Counted from the first letter of the stretch, positions 8,550 through 17,462 are shown. The stretch is 64,000 nt of DNA from SZUA-430 sp044220975 (GCA_044220975.1 JBGAPZ010000009.1:41575-105574); one strand, 5' to 3'. Translations and numbers: made by a program. The notes: generated from the sequence alone by a model not told the origin.

Positions 8550-9425
8550 TCAGATAGGCTCGCCCGCGCGGATCAAATGGCACACGAGCTCGTTAAGCGG
8601 CACTGCAATCCCGTGCTTCGCCGCTAGTCTGAGAACGACCTCATTTCGCGCCACCCACTCCGTCGGCCGTCCACTCAAACGATCGACGACGATCGATGGC
8701 GTATGCAAATGTGGCCCACGCGAGATCATCGCATAAAGCCGCTCGCCGATATCTTCTGGAAGCATCGCTCCTTCCGCGCGCGCGACCGCAGCCACTTCAG
8801 CCGAAAGCGCGCGATACAGACGCGCGATCCCTTCGTCTTGCAGCACATCGTTCCCGCGCCGCGTCAGCACGCCGATCCCGCCGCCGACCGCATTGAGCAC
8901 AAGCTTCCCCCACGCCGACGTCAGCCAATCTTCGACAATCCGAACTTCCGCGAACGAGCCGTCGAACGAATGACGAAACCGCACGCTGGCCTCGCCAGGC
9001 GGCACGTCGAGCCGTGCAGGTCCCGTCACCACAGCAGCACCCGGTGCAGAACGATCGCTGGGGCACGCCACCATCGCAGGCACAATCTCCACACCTAGCG
9101 CCACGAGCGGCCGGACGCGCGCGATATGCTCGACGCCGTTTTGCAGCACGGCAAGAACCGTCCCTTGCCCGCACAATGCCTTCAGCCAAGGTGCAGCCTC
9201 AACCGTTTGATGCGCCTTCGTCGCCAGCATCACGACAGGGAACGGCTTCGCCTCGCTCAGCGAAAGCGTCCGAACGGGCCCCTGCACCCGCCCGCCGGGA
9301 TAGGTCACGTCGAGCGCAGCGAACGGCGTGCGTGCCGCGATCGAAATGGCATGTCCCGCTTGCAAAGCCGCCGCCGCAAACGCGCATCCGATTGCTCCCG
9401 GACCGATAACAGCGACGTCAGTCAT
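8550..9425 (-). CDS. 2-dehydropantoate 2-reductase family oxidoreductase
   Basis: A 291-residue NADP-dependent reductase of the PanE/ApbA family, which reduces 2-dehydropantoate to pantoate in coenzyme A synthesis. The N-terminal Rossmann motif is G-P-G-A-I-G. A catalytic lysine lies in A-T-K-A-H-Q-T, and the K-L-V-L-N-A-V-G-G segment at the start of the helical domain holds the conserved asparagine. The ATG at 9423-9425 is preceded by GGGAG. The family has many paralogues of unknown substrate, so panE is not assigned. It is divergent from the amidohydrolase gene. Confidence 0.85.
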   Translation of the reverse strand: MTDVAVIGPGAIGCAFAAAALQAGHAISIAARTPFAALDVTYPGGRVQGPVRTLSLSEAKPFPVVMLATKAHQTVEAAPWLKALCGQGTVLAVLQNGVEHIARVRPLVALGVEIVPAMVACPSDRSAPGAAVVTGPARLDVPPGEASVRFRHSFDGSFAEVRIVEDWLTSAWGKLVLNAVGGGIGVLTRRGNDVLQDEGIARLYRALSAEVAAVARAEGAMLPEDIGERLYAMISRGPHLHTPSIVVDRLSGRPTEWVARNEVVLRLAAKHGIAVPLNELVCHLIRAGEPI

Positions 9426-9532
9426 GGCGACACTCCCAAGCGGTTTCGCGAAAAACGCGAGCGATGGATCATAGCTTGGCCAGAGTGTATGCCAATGGCG
9501 CTGATCCATTGTGCATCCGGGACGTCACGCCA

Positions 9533-10975
9533 ATGCAAATCCTTAAGATAGTCGGCATCATCATTGCCGTGCTGATCGCGGCCGGTCTGGCACTCGCCTG
9601 GATGTTGCAGGCTCCAGCGCCCCTCCCTGCACCGGCGCGAGGCGGCACGTTCGATCATGTCACCATCATCCAACCGACCGAGAGCCGCCGCGAAAACCAA
9701 ACGCTGAACGTCAACCGCGACGCGATCGGAACGATCGACCCAAGTAACGGCGATCGCGGCCCCTATGCCGGCATGTACGTGTTGCCAGGCCTCATCAACA
9801 TGCATGCGCATCATCCGCCACAATCGATTCCGGTTGCGCGCGATCTCTTCCCGCTTCTGTTTCTAATGCACGGCGTCACAACCGTACGCGATGCCGGCGA
9901 CGTTGACGGCAAAACGGTGGCCCCGCTCCGCAAATTGATCAACGGCGGCAAGATCGCGGGACCGCGCATCTTCGCCTGTGGCCCGTTCGTCGACGGACCC
10001 GATAAGACGTGGGAAAATACGCGCGTGGTGAGCGACGTCTCACAAGCCGAGGAAACCGTTCGACGGATCAAATCCGAAGGGTTCGACTGCATCAAACTCT
10101 ACAACTCGCTTGCGCCCGATGTGCTTGCAGCTCTCGTCGCAAGCGCGAAGGCACAGAGTATGCCCACGATCGGGCATGTATCGCGCAACGTGCCCTACCC
10201 CGCCGGCATAGGCGACGTGCAGCACTTTACCGGCGCATCGTTCGCGCCGAACACTGACCGGCGCCATTTCCCGGAAGTGATGGACACGTGGGCGGTATTC
10301 GACGATGCGCAAATGGAGCGCACGGTGAAGGCAACGCTCGATGCGCGTACAGCGAACACGCCGACGCTGGTCACGCTCGCGAAAAGCGCTAACTACGGGC
10401 ACTACGAGGACATGCGAAAATCGGCGGAAGCCGCACTCTTGCCGCGCTTTTTCGCCGATGTGATCTGGCACCCAACGAACGGGCTTCCCCGCGATGTCAG
10501 CCAAAAGAACTTGGCGCGGCTTCGCGTCGGCCTGGCCGCGGAAGAGCGCCTGGTCAAGCGTCTCCACGACGTCGGAGCGCCGCTTCACATCGGCACCGAT
10601 ACGATGACGGCGTTCGTGATCCCAGGTGCGGACGTGCAACAAGAAATGCGTCTTTTCGTCGACGCGGGCATCCCCATCGAACAAGTCTGGAAGATCGCAA
10701 CCTCAGGCAACGGGGAATATCTGAAACCGACGCTCGGCCGCCTCGATCCCGGCGCTCCGGCCGACTTTCTGATCTTCCGCAAAGACCCGACGAAGGACCT
10801 GGCGAACCTCGCAACCCTTGAGGCCGTCGTTGCCGATGGCCGCCTCTACACCAAAGCCGATCTCGCAAACCGTTTTGCGCGGCTAAAGGCTCAGTGGACG
10901 AACCCCATTGTCGACATCGCGATGGTGCAAGCCACAAGCTGGGCGATGGCACGGTTCAGGCAGGAGAGAAAATAG
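9533..10975 (+). CDS. Membrane-anchored amidohydrolase family protein
   Basis: A 480-residue amidohydrolase with a single N-terminal membrane segment (about 3-24), so it probably sits on the periplasmic face. The metal motif is H-A-H-H after V-L-P-G-L-I-N-M. A later G-H-V-S and the H-I-G-T-D-T segment supply the remaining metal ligands and the catalytic aspartate. The C-terminal G-R-L-D-P-G-A-P-A-D-F-L-I-F is the usual beta-domain return. Similar enzymes are imidazolonepropionase-like dipeptidases or prolidases, but the substrate cannot be named. The start at 9533 places the membrane segment at the N-terminus; the frame is open further upstream. Confidence 0.83.
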   Translation: MQILKIVGIIIAVLIAAGLALAWMLQAPAPLPAPARGGTFDHVTIIQPTESRRENQTLNVNRDAIGTIDPSNGDRGPYAGMYVLPGLINMHAHHPPQSIPVARDLFPLLFLMHGVTTVRDAGDVDGKTVAPLRKLINGGKIAGPRIFACGPFVDGPDKTWENTRVVSDVSQAEETVRRIKSEGFDCIKLYNSLAPDVLAALVASAKAQSMPTIGHVSRNVPYPAGIGDVQHFTGASFAPNTDRRHFPEVMDTWAVFDDAQMERTVKATLDARTANTPTLVTLAKSANYGHYEDMRKSAEAALLPRFFADVIWHPTNGLPRDVSQKNLARLRVGLAAEERLVKRLHDVGAPLHIGTDTMTAFVIPGADVQQEMRLFVDAGIPIEQVWKIATSGNGEYLKPTLGRLDPGAPADFLIFRKDPTKDLANLATLEAVVADGRLYTKADLANRFARLKAQWTNPIVDIAMVQATSWAMARFRQERK

Positions 10976-11037
10976 CCGACAGAACCCAAGCCGAGGCCTA
11001 TGGCGCCTCTTATCGACCTGCGACGCTACCCAGCCAA

Positions 11038-11562
11038 ATGAATTCGAACATAAAAGACCTCTTCGCCGAACTCGATCGACTGGGAATCGCCCACGTGACG
11101 ATCACCCATCCGCCAGTCTTCACCGTCGAAGAGGCGAAACAACTGCGCGGCAAGATCGAAGGCGGCCACACGAAAAATCTGTTCCTCAAAGACAAGAAGG
11201 ATCGGATGTTCCTCGGCGTAACACTCGAAGACGTACCCGTAGACCTTAAGGCGCTGGGACCGATGATCGGTGCGCGCGGTCGGCTCTCATTCGCGTCTGC
11301 GGATCTGCTCCGAGAACATCTCGGCGTCGAACCAGGATCGGTAACGCCCTTCGCGCTCTTCAACAATCGTACGCTGACGGTCACGCCAGTGTTCGACGAG
11401 GCCATGCTGATGATGAACCCGCTGAACTTCCACCCGCTTGAAAACACTGCAACAACCGCTATTTCGAGCGCAGACCTGATGAAATTCGCCACGGCTTGCG
11501 GGCATAAGCCGCTGACCTTGCGCTTTCCGCGGCGCTTGGGCGAGGCTATAAGCGAGACCTGA
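11038..11562 (+). CDS. YbaK/ProX-type prolyl-tRNA editing protein
   Basis: A 174-residue YbaK/EbsC-fold protein that hydrolyses mischarged aminoacyl-tRNA(Pro) in trans. The opening helix and T-H-P-P-V-F-T-V-E-E-A strand match ProX/PrdX. K-N-L-F-L-K-D-K-K contains the family's key lysine, and G-S-V-T-P-F-A-L-F-N-N follows the expected active-site loop. It begins with ATG at 11038, whose first bases overlap the stop of a possible 13-codon upstream frame (11000-11041). No good Shine-Dalgarno stands directly before 11038, so coupled initiation is possible. Confidence 0.88.
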   Translation: MNSNIKDLFAELDRLGIAHVTITHPPVFTVEEAKQLRGKIEGGHTKNLFLKDKKDRMFLGVTLEDVPVDLKALGPMIGARGRLSFASADLLREHLGVEPGSVTPFALFNNRTLTVTPVFDEAMLMMNPLNFHPLENTATTAISSADLMKFATACGHKPLTLRFPRRLGEAISET

Positions 11563-11597
11563 CAATGACTTACCGGCCAAGGGACTAACGGACTGAC

Positions 11598-12512
11598 ATG
11601 CAAATTCTCGGACAAAAACCAGAACCCACAACGGCCTCTCCTGACGGTCTGATCAAGGACAGCTCGGAACGTACGTTCGTCGCAGACGTGATCGAAGCGT
11701 CGCGCGAAGTGCCGGTCTTGGTCGACTTCTGGGCCCCCTGGTGCGGCCCCTGCAAACAGCTCACGCCGGTACTTGAGAAGGTCGTCAAAGAAGCCAGGGG
11801 GGCGGTCAAACTCGTCAAGATCAACATCGACGAGAACAAGCGCATCGCCGCTCAGATGCGAATTCAGTCGATCCCCGCAGTCTACGCGTTCCGCAACGGC
11901 CAGCCGGTCGACGGTTTTATGGGCGCATTGAAGGAATCGGAGGTTCGCGACTTCATCAAGCGCTTGGGCGGCGACGCCGGCCCCTCGCCGATCGACGAAC
12001 TGCTCGCCATTGCAGCAGAAGCGGTGACCGCAAACGACCTCGGCACCGCAGCGCAAGCCTACGCGCAGGTTCTGCAAGAAGAGCCGCAGAACCCGGTGGC
12101 CTTGGGCGGCCTCGCGAAATGCTACCTCGCGACCGGAGATGTGGATCGCGCGAAGCAAGCGATGGCCATGGTCCCGCCTGAACACGCGAACCACGAAGCG
12201 ATCGCTTCCGTTCAAGCGCAATTGAAACTCGCAGGCCAAGCCGCAGTCGCCGGCGACGTTGGCCCGCTTCAGGCGAAGGTCCAACAAGACCCCGCGGATC
12301 ATCAGGCGCGTCTCGATCTCGCAGCAGCCCTGGCCGCCCGTGGACAGTCCGAGCCCGCAATTGCCGAGTTGCTCGAAAGCATCCGTCGCGACCGCAACTG
12401 GAATGAAGCCGCCGCGCGCAAGCAACTGCTGACCTTGTTCGAGGCTTTGGGCGCGGCCGATCCTGCAGTCCAATCCGGCCGCCGCAAGCTCTCAGCTCTG
12501 CTTTTCTCTTGA
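11598..12512 (+). CDS. cnoX: Thioredoxin-domain co-chaperone (YbbN family)
   Basis: A 304-residue protein with an N-terminal thioredoxin domain (about 20-130) holding the active-site W-A-P-W-C-G-P-C-K-Q, followed by TPR-like helical repeats to the end. This is the domain order of YbbN/CnoX, a redox-linked holdase that protects proteins under oxidative stress and hands them to GroEL or DnaK. In E. coli the motif is S-x-x-C and redox-inactive. Here both cysteines are present, so it may also act as an oxidoreductase, as in Caulobacter-type CnoX. It heads a same-strand run of five close genes. Confidence 0.9.
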   Translation: MQILGQKPEPTTASPDGLIKDSSERTFVADVIEASREVPVLVDFWAPWCGPCKQLTPVLEKVVKEARGAVKLVKINIDENKRIAAQMRIQSIPAVYAFRNGQPVDGFMGALKESEVRDFIKRLGGDAGPSPIDELLAIAAEAVTANDLGTAAQAYAQVLQEEPQNPVALGGLAKCYLATGDVDRAKQAMAMVPPEHANHEAIASVQAQLKLAGQAAVAGDVGPLQAKVQQDPADHQARLDLAAALAARGQSEPAIAELLESIRRDRNWNEAAARKQLLTLFEALGAADPAVQSGRRKLSALLFS

Positions 12513-12523
12513 AGGTCCGGTAG

Positions 12524-13171
12524 ATGCCGAGCGTGCCGATACCGAGCTTGGCCGACCTACCGAAGACGATCCCGGTCTTCCCGCTTGCAGGCGCGCTACT
12601 CCTGCCGCGCGGGCGCCTGCCGCTTAATATTTTCGAACCGCGCTACCTTGCCATGGTCGACACGGCGCTTCGACAAACCCGCGTCATCGGCATGGTTCAG
12701 CCGACCGTCGAAGACGAACGGCGCCCGAAGCTCTACCCCGTCGGCTGTCTGGGCCGCCTCACGTCATGGAGCGACACCGGCGACGGCCGTTTTTTCATCA
12801 CGCTCTCGGGCGTCATCCGTTTTCGCATCGCGCAAGAACTGAAAACACCCTCGCCCTACCGCGAAGTGGAGCCCGACTTCGCCCCTTACGCCGACGACCT
12901 CAAAGATGCCGATGACGACAATTACATCGACCGAAAGCGCCTCGGCGCTTGTTTGAAAAGTTACATGGAGCAAAAGCGCATTGAAGCCGACCTCTCGCTA
13001 ATCGAACGCGCACCTGCGGAAACTTTGATCAACTCGCTCTCGATGATCTGCCCGTTTGCGCCCGCCGAAAAACAGGCGCTGCTCGAAGCGGGAACGCTGG
13101 CCGATCGCGCACAACTGCTGACCACCCTGATCGAGATGGCCGCGACCGGTCACGGAGGCACCCTGCAATGA
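12524..13171 (+). CDS. LON peptidase substrate-binding (N-terminal) domain protein
   Basis: A 215-residue stand-alone Lon N-domain protein lacking the AAA+ and protease parts. The opening I-P-V-F-P-L-A-G-A-L-L-L-P-R-G-x-L-P-L-N-I-F-E-P-R-Y strand set is diagnostic, followed by G-R-L and G-V-I-R-F-R beta strands and a helical tail. Such proteins are commonly found in alphaproteobacteria, and their partners are not established. It lies 11 bases after cnoX and overlaps the Trm112-like gene by four bases (ATGA), so all are probably cotranscribed. Confidence 0.9.
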   Translation: MPSVPIPSLADLPKTIPVFPLAGALLLPRGRLPLNIFEPRYLAMVDTALRQTRVIGMVQPTVEDERRPKLYPVGCLGRLTSWSDTGDGRFFITLSGVIRFRIAQELKTPSPYREVEPDFAPYADDLKDADDDNYIDRKRLGACLKSYMEQKRIEADLSLIERAPAETLINSLSMICPFAPAEKQALLEAGTLADRAQLLTTLIEMAATGHGGTLQ

Positions 13172-13368
13172 GCGAGACAGAAGCCCGCGTCGATCCGAAG
13201 CTGCTTGAGATCCTGGTCTGCCCGGTAACGAAAGCGGCACTTACCTACGATGCCGCGAAACAGGAGCTGATCTCGAAGGCAGCCCGCCTCGCCTATCCGA
13301 TCAAGAACGGCATCCCGATTATGCTGGCCGACGAAGCACGCGACCTAAGCGACGAAGAACTTAGATGA
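13168..13368 (+). CDS. Trm112 family protein
   Basis: A 66-residue Trm112/YcaR-like protein. L-L-E-I-L-V-C-P-V-T-K-x-x-L and the Y-P-I-K-N-G-I-P-I-M-L end are the family signature. The eukaryotic homologue activates methyltransferases, and the role of the bacterial form is unclear. Only one cysteine of the usual zinc knuckle remains, so zinc binding is doubtful. Both ends overlap neighbours by four bases. Confidence 0.88.
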   Translation: MSETEARVDPKLLEILVCPVTKAALTYDAAKQELISKAARLAYPIKNGIPIMLADEARDLSDEELR

Positions 13369-13730
13369 GCGACGCCCCGTGGGTCACCGACCTGCACTAT
13401 AAAAAGGCCGACCGCACATTGACCGTGACGTTCCAAGACGGCATGAAATTTGCGCTTCCTGCGGAATATCTGCGCGTTGAAAGCCCCTCCGCTGAAGTGC
13501 AAGGTCACGGCGCCGCGACGAAGGTGACGGTCGCCGGCAAACGTAGCGTCGCGATCGACCGCATCGAACCTGTCGGCCGCTACGCCGTCCGCCTTGTATT
13601 TGACGACGGCCACGACACGGGCCTCTTCTCCTGGGACTACCTGCACCAACTCGGCCGCGACAAGACAAAGCGCTGGTTCGAGTACGAGCAACGCCTGAAA
13701 GCCGCAGGACTGTCGCGTGATCCCGCGTGA
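13365..13730 (+). CDS. DUF971 (gamma-butyrobetaine hydroxylase-like N-terminal) protein
   Basis: A 121-residue DUF971 protein. The pattern L-x-V-x-F-x-D-G-x-x-F-x-L-P-A-E-Y-L-R-V-x-S-P-S-A-E-V-Q-G-H and the later F-D-D-G-H-D-T-G-L-F-S-W-D-Y-L define the domain. The domain occurs alone in bacteria and at the N-terminus of gamma-butyrobetaine hydroxylase, and it is linked to Fe-S and Mrp/ApbC proteins by gene neighbourhood in other genomes. Position in a quality-control-like run suggests cotranscription with cnoX but does not prove shared function. Confidence 0.88.
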   Translation: MSDAPWVTDLHYKKADRTLTVTFQDGMKFALPAEYLRVESPSAEVQGHGAATKVTVAGKRSVAIDRIEPVGRYAVRLVFDDGHDTGLFSWDYLHQLGRDKTKRWFEYEQRLKAAGLSRDPA

Positions 13731-14085
13731 ACTTTGGATTTTCGTCGCCGTCTTAATCGGCATGGTCGCCTGGCGGATCTGGGGCGATCGCGTCGTCCGC
13801 GCCGTCCGGGCCCACGATCAGCGCCGCCGCGACGCCGACCTGCAAGCCTATGTCGACCGCATGAACCCGAACGCCCACTTCCGCCAGTCGGTCGACCAAA
13901 TCAACGACGCAACGGCGCCGATTGAACCGCAAAAAAACGGCACCGCAATCTGGAACGGCCAAACCTACGCCAGCCGCGACGAAGCCGAAGCCGCTCGTTG
14001 GCGCCACGTCATCACACAAGCGAGAGACTTCTACCAAGACCTCGATCGCAACCTCGGCCACAAGATCAGAGGCCCGCAGCGCTAG
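13717..14085 (+). CDS. Small membrane-anchored hypothetical protein
   Basis: A 122-residue protein starting with GTG inside the end of the DUF971 gene. Residues 3-22 form one membrane helix, then a highly charged stretch rich in Arg and Asp, and a soluble tail with a helical end. No family was recognised. The 3' end overlaps the end of the convergent hydroxylase gene by 20 bases. It is the last gene of the cnoX run. Confidence 0.65.
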   Translation: MIPRELWIFVAVLIGMVAWRIWGDRVVRAVRAHDQRRRDADLQAYVDRMNPNAHFRQSVDQINDATAPIEPQKNGTAIWNGQTYASRDEAEAARWRHVITQARDFYQDLDRNLGHKIRGPQR

Positions 14086-15310
14086 ACTCACGCATGAGCT
14101 TTGGCAACGCGCCCGTCCCGTCGCTGGCGTGTTGCATGAAGAAACGCTTCAGCGGCGCGATAGCGTCGACCATATCGAGCCCGATCCGCCTGACGGCAGC
14201 GATCGCCGCAATATCGTTTGAGAACAACCGATTGAGCGCATCGAACGAGGCCGTGAACAGAGCATTGTCGAACCGCCGCCATGTTTCGTACCGCGCGAGC
14301 GCACTTTCAGAGCCGATATCGAGCCCCAGCGAGCGCGCCTCCGCGATCACTTCCGCAAGCGCCGCCGCATCGCGCAGGCCCAGATTGAGCCCCTGCCCCG
14401 CGATCGGATGCACGCCATGCGCCGCATCGCCCGCCAGCGCGAACCGCGGCGCGACATAGGACATCGCAAGGTGCATCGACAAAGGATAGGACCACCGCGG
14501 CCCCTCAAGCGACAACCGCCCCCATTGATCGCCGAAGCGCTGCGCCACTTCGGCAATGAACGCCGCGTCATCGAGCTTCAGATAAGCCGGCGCCTGATCC
14601 GCCCGCTCCGACCACACGATCGATGAGCGATACCCCTTCATCGGCAAAATCGCGAAAGGCCCCGACCCGAAGAACAGTTCATACGCCGTGCCGTCGTGAG
14701 GCTTCTCGTGCCCGATCGTGGCGACGATCCCCGTCTGTTTGTACGACCACCCGACGGTCTTGATCCCCGCGGCCTCGCGCAGCGGCGACTCCCGCCCATC
14801 CGCCGCCACGATGAGCGAGGCCTTCAGCCGCCGCCCGGAACCAAGTTGAACGTCGACAAAATTGCGCTCGACGGTCGCCGCCTGCACGCGCTCCGGCGCA
14901 ATCAGCGTGAGCGCCGAAACGCCTTCGACCCCGCGCTGCAGAGCCATCCGGAAATGCCGGTTCTCGATCATGTGCGCGAGCGGCGCCTCGCCCATCTCGC
15001 GGTGATCGAAGTGGAGCAACGCCGCCGACGCACCCTCGCGCACGGAACCGTCGCCGACAATGATGTCGCTGATCGGCTGTGCTTGGGTCTTCAGATCTGC
15101 CCAAAGCCCCAGCGCCTCCAGCAACCGCCGCGACGCCGGTGAAAACGAACTGACCCTCCCGTCGAATTTCGCATCGACGACGGCCGCTGGATCGAGCCCG
15201 TCAACGACCGCCGTCTCGACGCCGGCCTGCGCCAGCGCCAACCCAAGCGTGAGCCCAACCATGCCCCCACCGGCCACCACAACTTCAAATTTGTCTTGGC
15301 TGTTCGCCAT
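14066..15310 (-). CDS. UbiH/UbiF/COQ6 family FAD-dependent hydroxylase
   Basis: A 414-residue flavin monooxygenase of the ubiquinone-biosynthesis type, which hydroxylates a ring position of the quinone precursor using NAD(P)H and O2. The N-terminal G-G-G-M-V-G-L-T-L dinucleotide motif, the mid-protein A-A-D-G-R-E-S-P-L-R segment and the C-terminal A-L-A-G-D-A-A-H-G-V-H-P-I-A-G-Q-G-L-N-L-G block are all present. Which ring carbon is attacked cannot be told from the sequence. The ATG at 15308-15310 gives the usual close N-terminus. It is divergent from glnK. Confidence 0.9.
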   Translation of the reverse strand: MANSQDKFEVVVAGGGMVGLTLGLALAQAGVETAVVDGLDPAAVVDAKFDGRVSSFSPASRRLLEALGLWADLKTQAQPISDIIVGDGSVREGASAALLHFDHREMGEAPLAHMIENRHFRMALQRGVEGVSALTLIAPERVQAATVERNFVDVQLGSGRRLKASLIVAADGRESPLREAAGIKTVGWSYKQTGIVATIGHEKPHDGTAYELFFGSGPFAILPMKGYRSSIVWSERADQAPAYLKLDDAAFIAEVAQRFGDQWGRLSLEGPRWSYPLSMHLAMSYVAPRFALAGDAAHGVHPIAGQGLNLGLRDAAALAEVIAEARSLGLDIGSESALARYETWRRFDNALFTASFDALNRLFSNDIAAIAAVRRIGLDMVDAIAPLKRFFMQHASDGTGALPKLMRESSAAGL

Positions 15311-15484
15311 GTCGATCAATGAGATAGGCCTGAAATGTTGGAGCGCCAACCCCGCCAAGGGCCGCAGCACCTTTGCCCAAATTAACGGCAATGGGCGGAA
15401 AAAACTGCCGATAGTTCAGGCACGCATTCGTCTGCAGCACCCCCGATCATTGCACTGCAACATTGCCAACGAAGCGAGGGCTCC

Positions 15485-15823
15485 ATGAAATTCATCACGG
15501 CGATCATCAAGCCGTTCAAGCTCGACGAGGTCCGCGAAGAGCTGACAAAGCTCGGCGTCCAAGGTTTGACCGTCACCGAGGTCAAAGGCTTCGGCCGTCA
15601 AAAGGGCCACCGCGAAATCTACCGCGGCGCCGAGTACGCGATCAGCTTTGTGCCCAAAATCAAAATCGAAGTCGCCGTTACAAGCGATCTCGCCGACAGC
15701 GTCGTGCAGACGATCACCAAGACCGCGAAGTCCGGCCAAGTCGGCGACGGCAAAATCTTCGTCATGGACCTGGAACACGTCGTGCGCATCCGCACCGGCG
15801 AAACCGACAACGAGGCGCTGTGA
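15485..15823 (+). CDS. glnK: Nitrogen regulatory protein P-II
   Basis: A 112-residue P-II protein with the uridylylation tyrosine at position 51 in Y-R-G-A-E-Y and the B-loop T-x-x-x-G-x-V-G-D-G-K-I-F-V. P-II trimers sense 2-oxoglutarate, ATP/ADP and glutamine, and GlnK plugs the AmtB channel when ammonium rises. Its position directly before amtB, with overlapping stop and possible start, argues for GlnK rather than GlnB. I saw no convincing sigma-54 promoter upstream. Confidence 0.93.
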   Translation: MKFITAIIKPFKLDEVREELTKLGVQGLTVTEVKGFGRQKGHREIYRGAEYAISFVPKIKIEVAVTSDLADSVVQTITKTAKSGQVGDGKIFVMDLEHVVRIRTGETDNEAL

Positions 15824-15873
15824 TGACCGGCGACCAACTCGACCAATTCTCGACGACAAAAATGGGAAAACCA

Positions 15874-17349
15874 ATGTCTCGCACTCTGAATTTTTCTTCG
15901 CGCAGGCTTTTTGCTGCGCTTCTGACGGCAGGCGGACTGGCGCTCGGCACGTTGATGCCGGCCTACGCGCAACCTGAAACGCCACCTGCAACACCGGCCA
16001 CCACAGAGGCGCCGGCTACCGAAGCCCCCGCCACGCCTGCTGCCGAAACGCCGGCGCCAACCGAAGCGGCTCCAGCAGAAGCTGCAGCCCCGGCCGTGGC
16101 CCTCCCCGCGCACGCGGTCCCGCTCAAGCTCGACACCGGCGACACCGCCTGGATGCTGACCTCAACCGCGCTTGTCCTCATGATGACGATCCCGGGCTTG
16201 GCGCTCTTCTACGGCGGCATGGTCCGCAAGAAGAACATCTTGGCGACGGCAGCACAAAGCTTCGCGATCACGGCGCTCGTCACCGTCCTTTGGGCGGTCA
16301 TCGGCTACTCACTCGCCTTCACGAACGGCGGCGACAGCCAAAACTACATCGGCGGCTTCTCGCGCGTGATGTTGGCGGGCATGGGAATGGATGTCGCGCA
16401 CTCGCTTGCAGCGACGATCCCCGAGTCCGTCTTCATGACCTTCCAGATGACGTTCGCCATCATCACGCCGGCGCTCATCACCGGCGCATTCGCTGATCGC
16501 ATGAAATTCTCGTCAATGCTGGTCTTCATGACGTTGTGGCTGCTGCTGGTCTATTCGCCGATCGCACACTGGGTCTGGGGCGGCGGCTTCTTGGGAAGCC
16601 TCGGTGTACTCGACTTCGCAGGCGGCACCGTCGTGCACCTGAACGCGGGTATCGCGGGCCTCGTCTGCGCCTACGTGCTCGGCCCACGCGTCGGCTATGG
16701 CACAGAGAACATGTCGCCCCACAATCTGCTCTACGCGTTGATCGGTGCATCGATGCTATGGGTCGGCTGGTTCGGCTTCAACGCAGGATCGGCCGTCGCG
16801 GCGAACGCGCTTGCAGGCATTGCGCTCGCAAACACGCAGATCGCTACCGCCGCAGCAGCGCTGTCGTGGATGATCATCGAATGGCTCGTACAAAAGAAGC
16901 CGAGCGTTTTGGGCCTCCTCTCTGGTGCCGTCGCAGGCCTCGTCGCGATCACACCGGCGGCCGGCTTCGTTGATCCGTCGGGCGCGCTCTACATCGGCCT
17001 AATCGCAGGCGTCGTTTGCTTTGCTGCCGCCGTTTGGCTGAAGAAAGCCATGGGCTACGACGACTCGCTTGACGCATTCGGCGTGCACGGCGTCGGCGGC
17101 GCGACAGGTGCCATTCTCACTGGCGTCTTCGCGCTCTCCTCGATCAACAGCCTCGGCAAAGGCGCGATCGACGGCAAGCCGGAGCAAATCTGGATCCAGA
17201 TCCAAGGCATCGGCATGGCAGGCGCCTACTGCGCCTTGGTCACGACCGTGATCCTACTCGCCCTGCACTACACGATCGGCCTGCGCGTCACCAAAGACGA
17301 AGAAGTCGAAGGCCTCGACCTCACGCAACACGGCGAACGCATCCACTAG
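15874..17349 (+). CDS. amtB: Ammonium transporter
   Basis: Trimeric inner-membrane ammonium channel. From the ATG at 15874 it has 491 residues: a clean signal peptide (1-31, ending P-A-Y-A), about 55 residues of Pro/Ala/Glu/Thr-rich low-complexity sequence, then eleven membrane helices. Amt motifs include F-Y-G-G-M-V-R-K-K-N and the D-F-A-G-G-T-V-V-H-L-N-A-G block with a pore histidine; the second conserved histidine is in F-G-V-H-G-V-G-G. Earlier in-frame starts exist at 15823 (overlapping the glnK stop) and 15862, but these would place 13-17 residues before the signal peptide. A terminator follows. Confidence 0.93.
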   Translation: MSRTLNFSSRRLFAALLTAGGLALGTLMPAYAQPETPPATPATTEAPATEAPATPAAETPAPTEAAPAEAAAPAVALPAHAVPLKLDTGDTAWMLTSTALVLMMTIPGLALFYGGMVRKKNILATAAQSFAITALVTVLWAVIGYSLAFTNGGDSQNYIGGFSRVMLAGMGMDVAHSLAATIPESVFMTFQMTFAIITPALITGAFADRMKFSSMLVFMTLWLLLVYSPIAHWVWGGGFLGSLGVLDFAGGTVVHLNAGIAGLVCAYVLGPRVGYGTENMSPHNLLYALIGASMLWVGWFGFNAGSAVAANALAGIALANTQIATAAAALSWMIIEWLVQKKPSVLGLLSGAVAGLVAITPAAGFVDPSGALYIGLIAGVVCFAAAVWLKKAMGYDDSLDAFGVHGVGGATGAILTGVFALSSINSLGKGAIDGKPEQIWIQIQGIGMAGAYCALVTTVILLALHYTIGLRVTKDEEVEGLDLTQHGERIH

Positions 17350-17378
17350 GTTCCTTTCCTCTCCTGTTCAAACAAGGC

Positions 17379-17407
17379 AAAAGGCGCTCACAAAAGGAGC
17401 GCCTTTT
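17379..17407 (+). terminator. Rho-independent terminator of glnK-amtB
   Basis: AAAAGGCGCT (17379-17388) pairs perfectly with AGCGCCTTTT (17398-17407) around a 9-base loop, and the 3' arm ends in a T run. It sits 30 bases after the amtB stop codon. Confidence 0.85.
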
Positions 17408-17462
17408 TCACGCCCCTCGCCGCCTGCGCGTTGGCCGTCGCGATGTGGATGCCCACCACCCC

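Noticed and set aside
15390..15484. Sigma-54 promoter in front of glnK
   Set aside because: GGCACG occurs near 15418, but the required GC element is not at the proper spacing.
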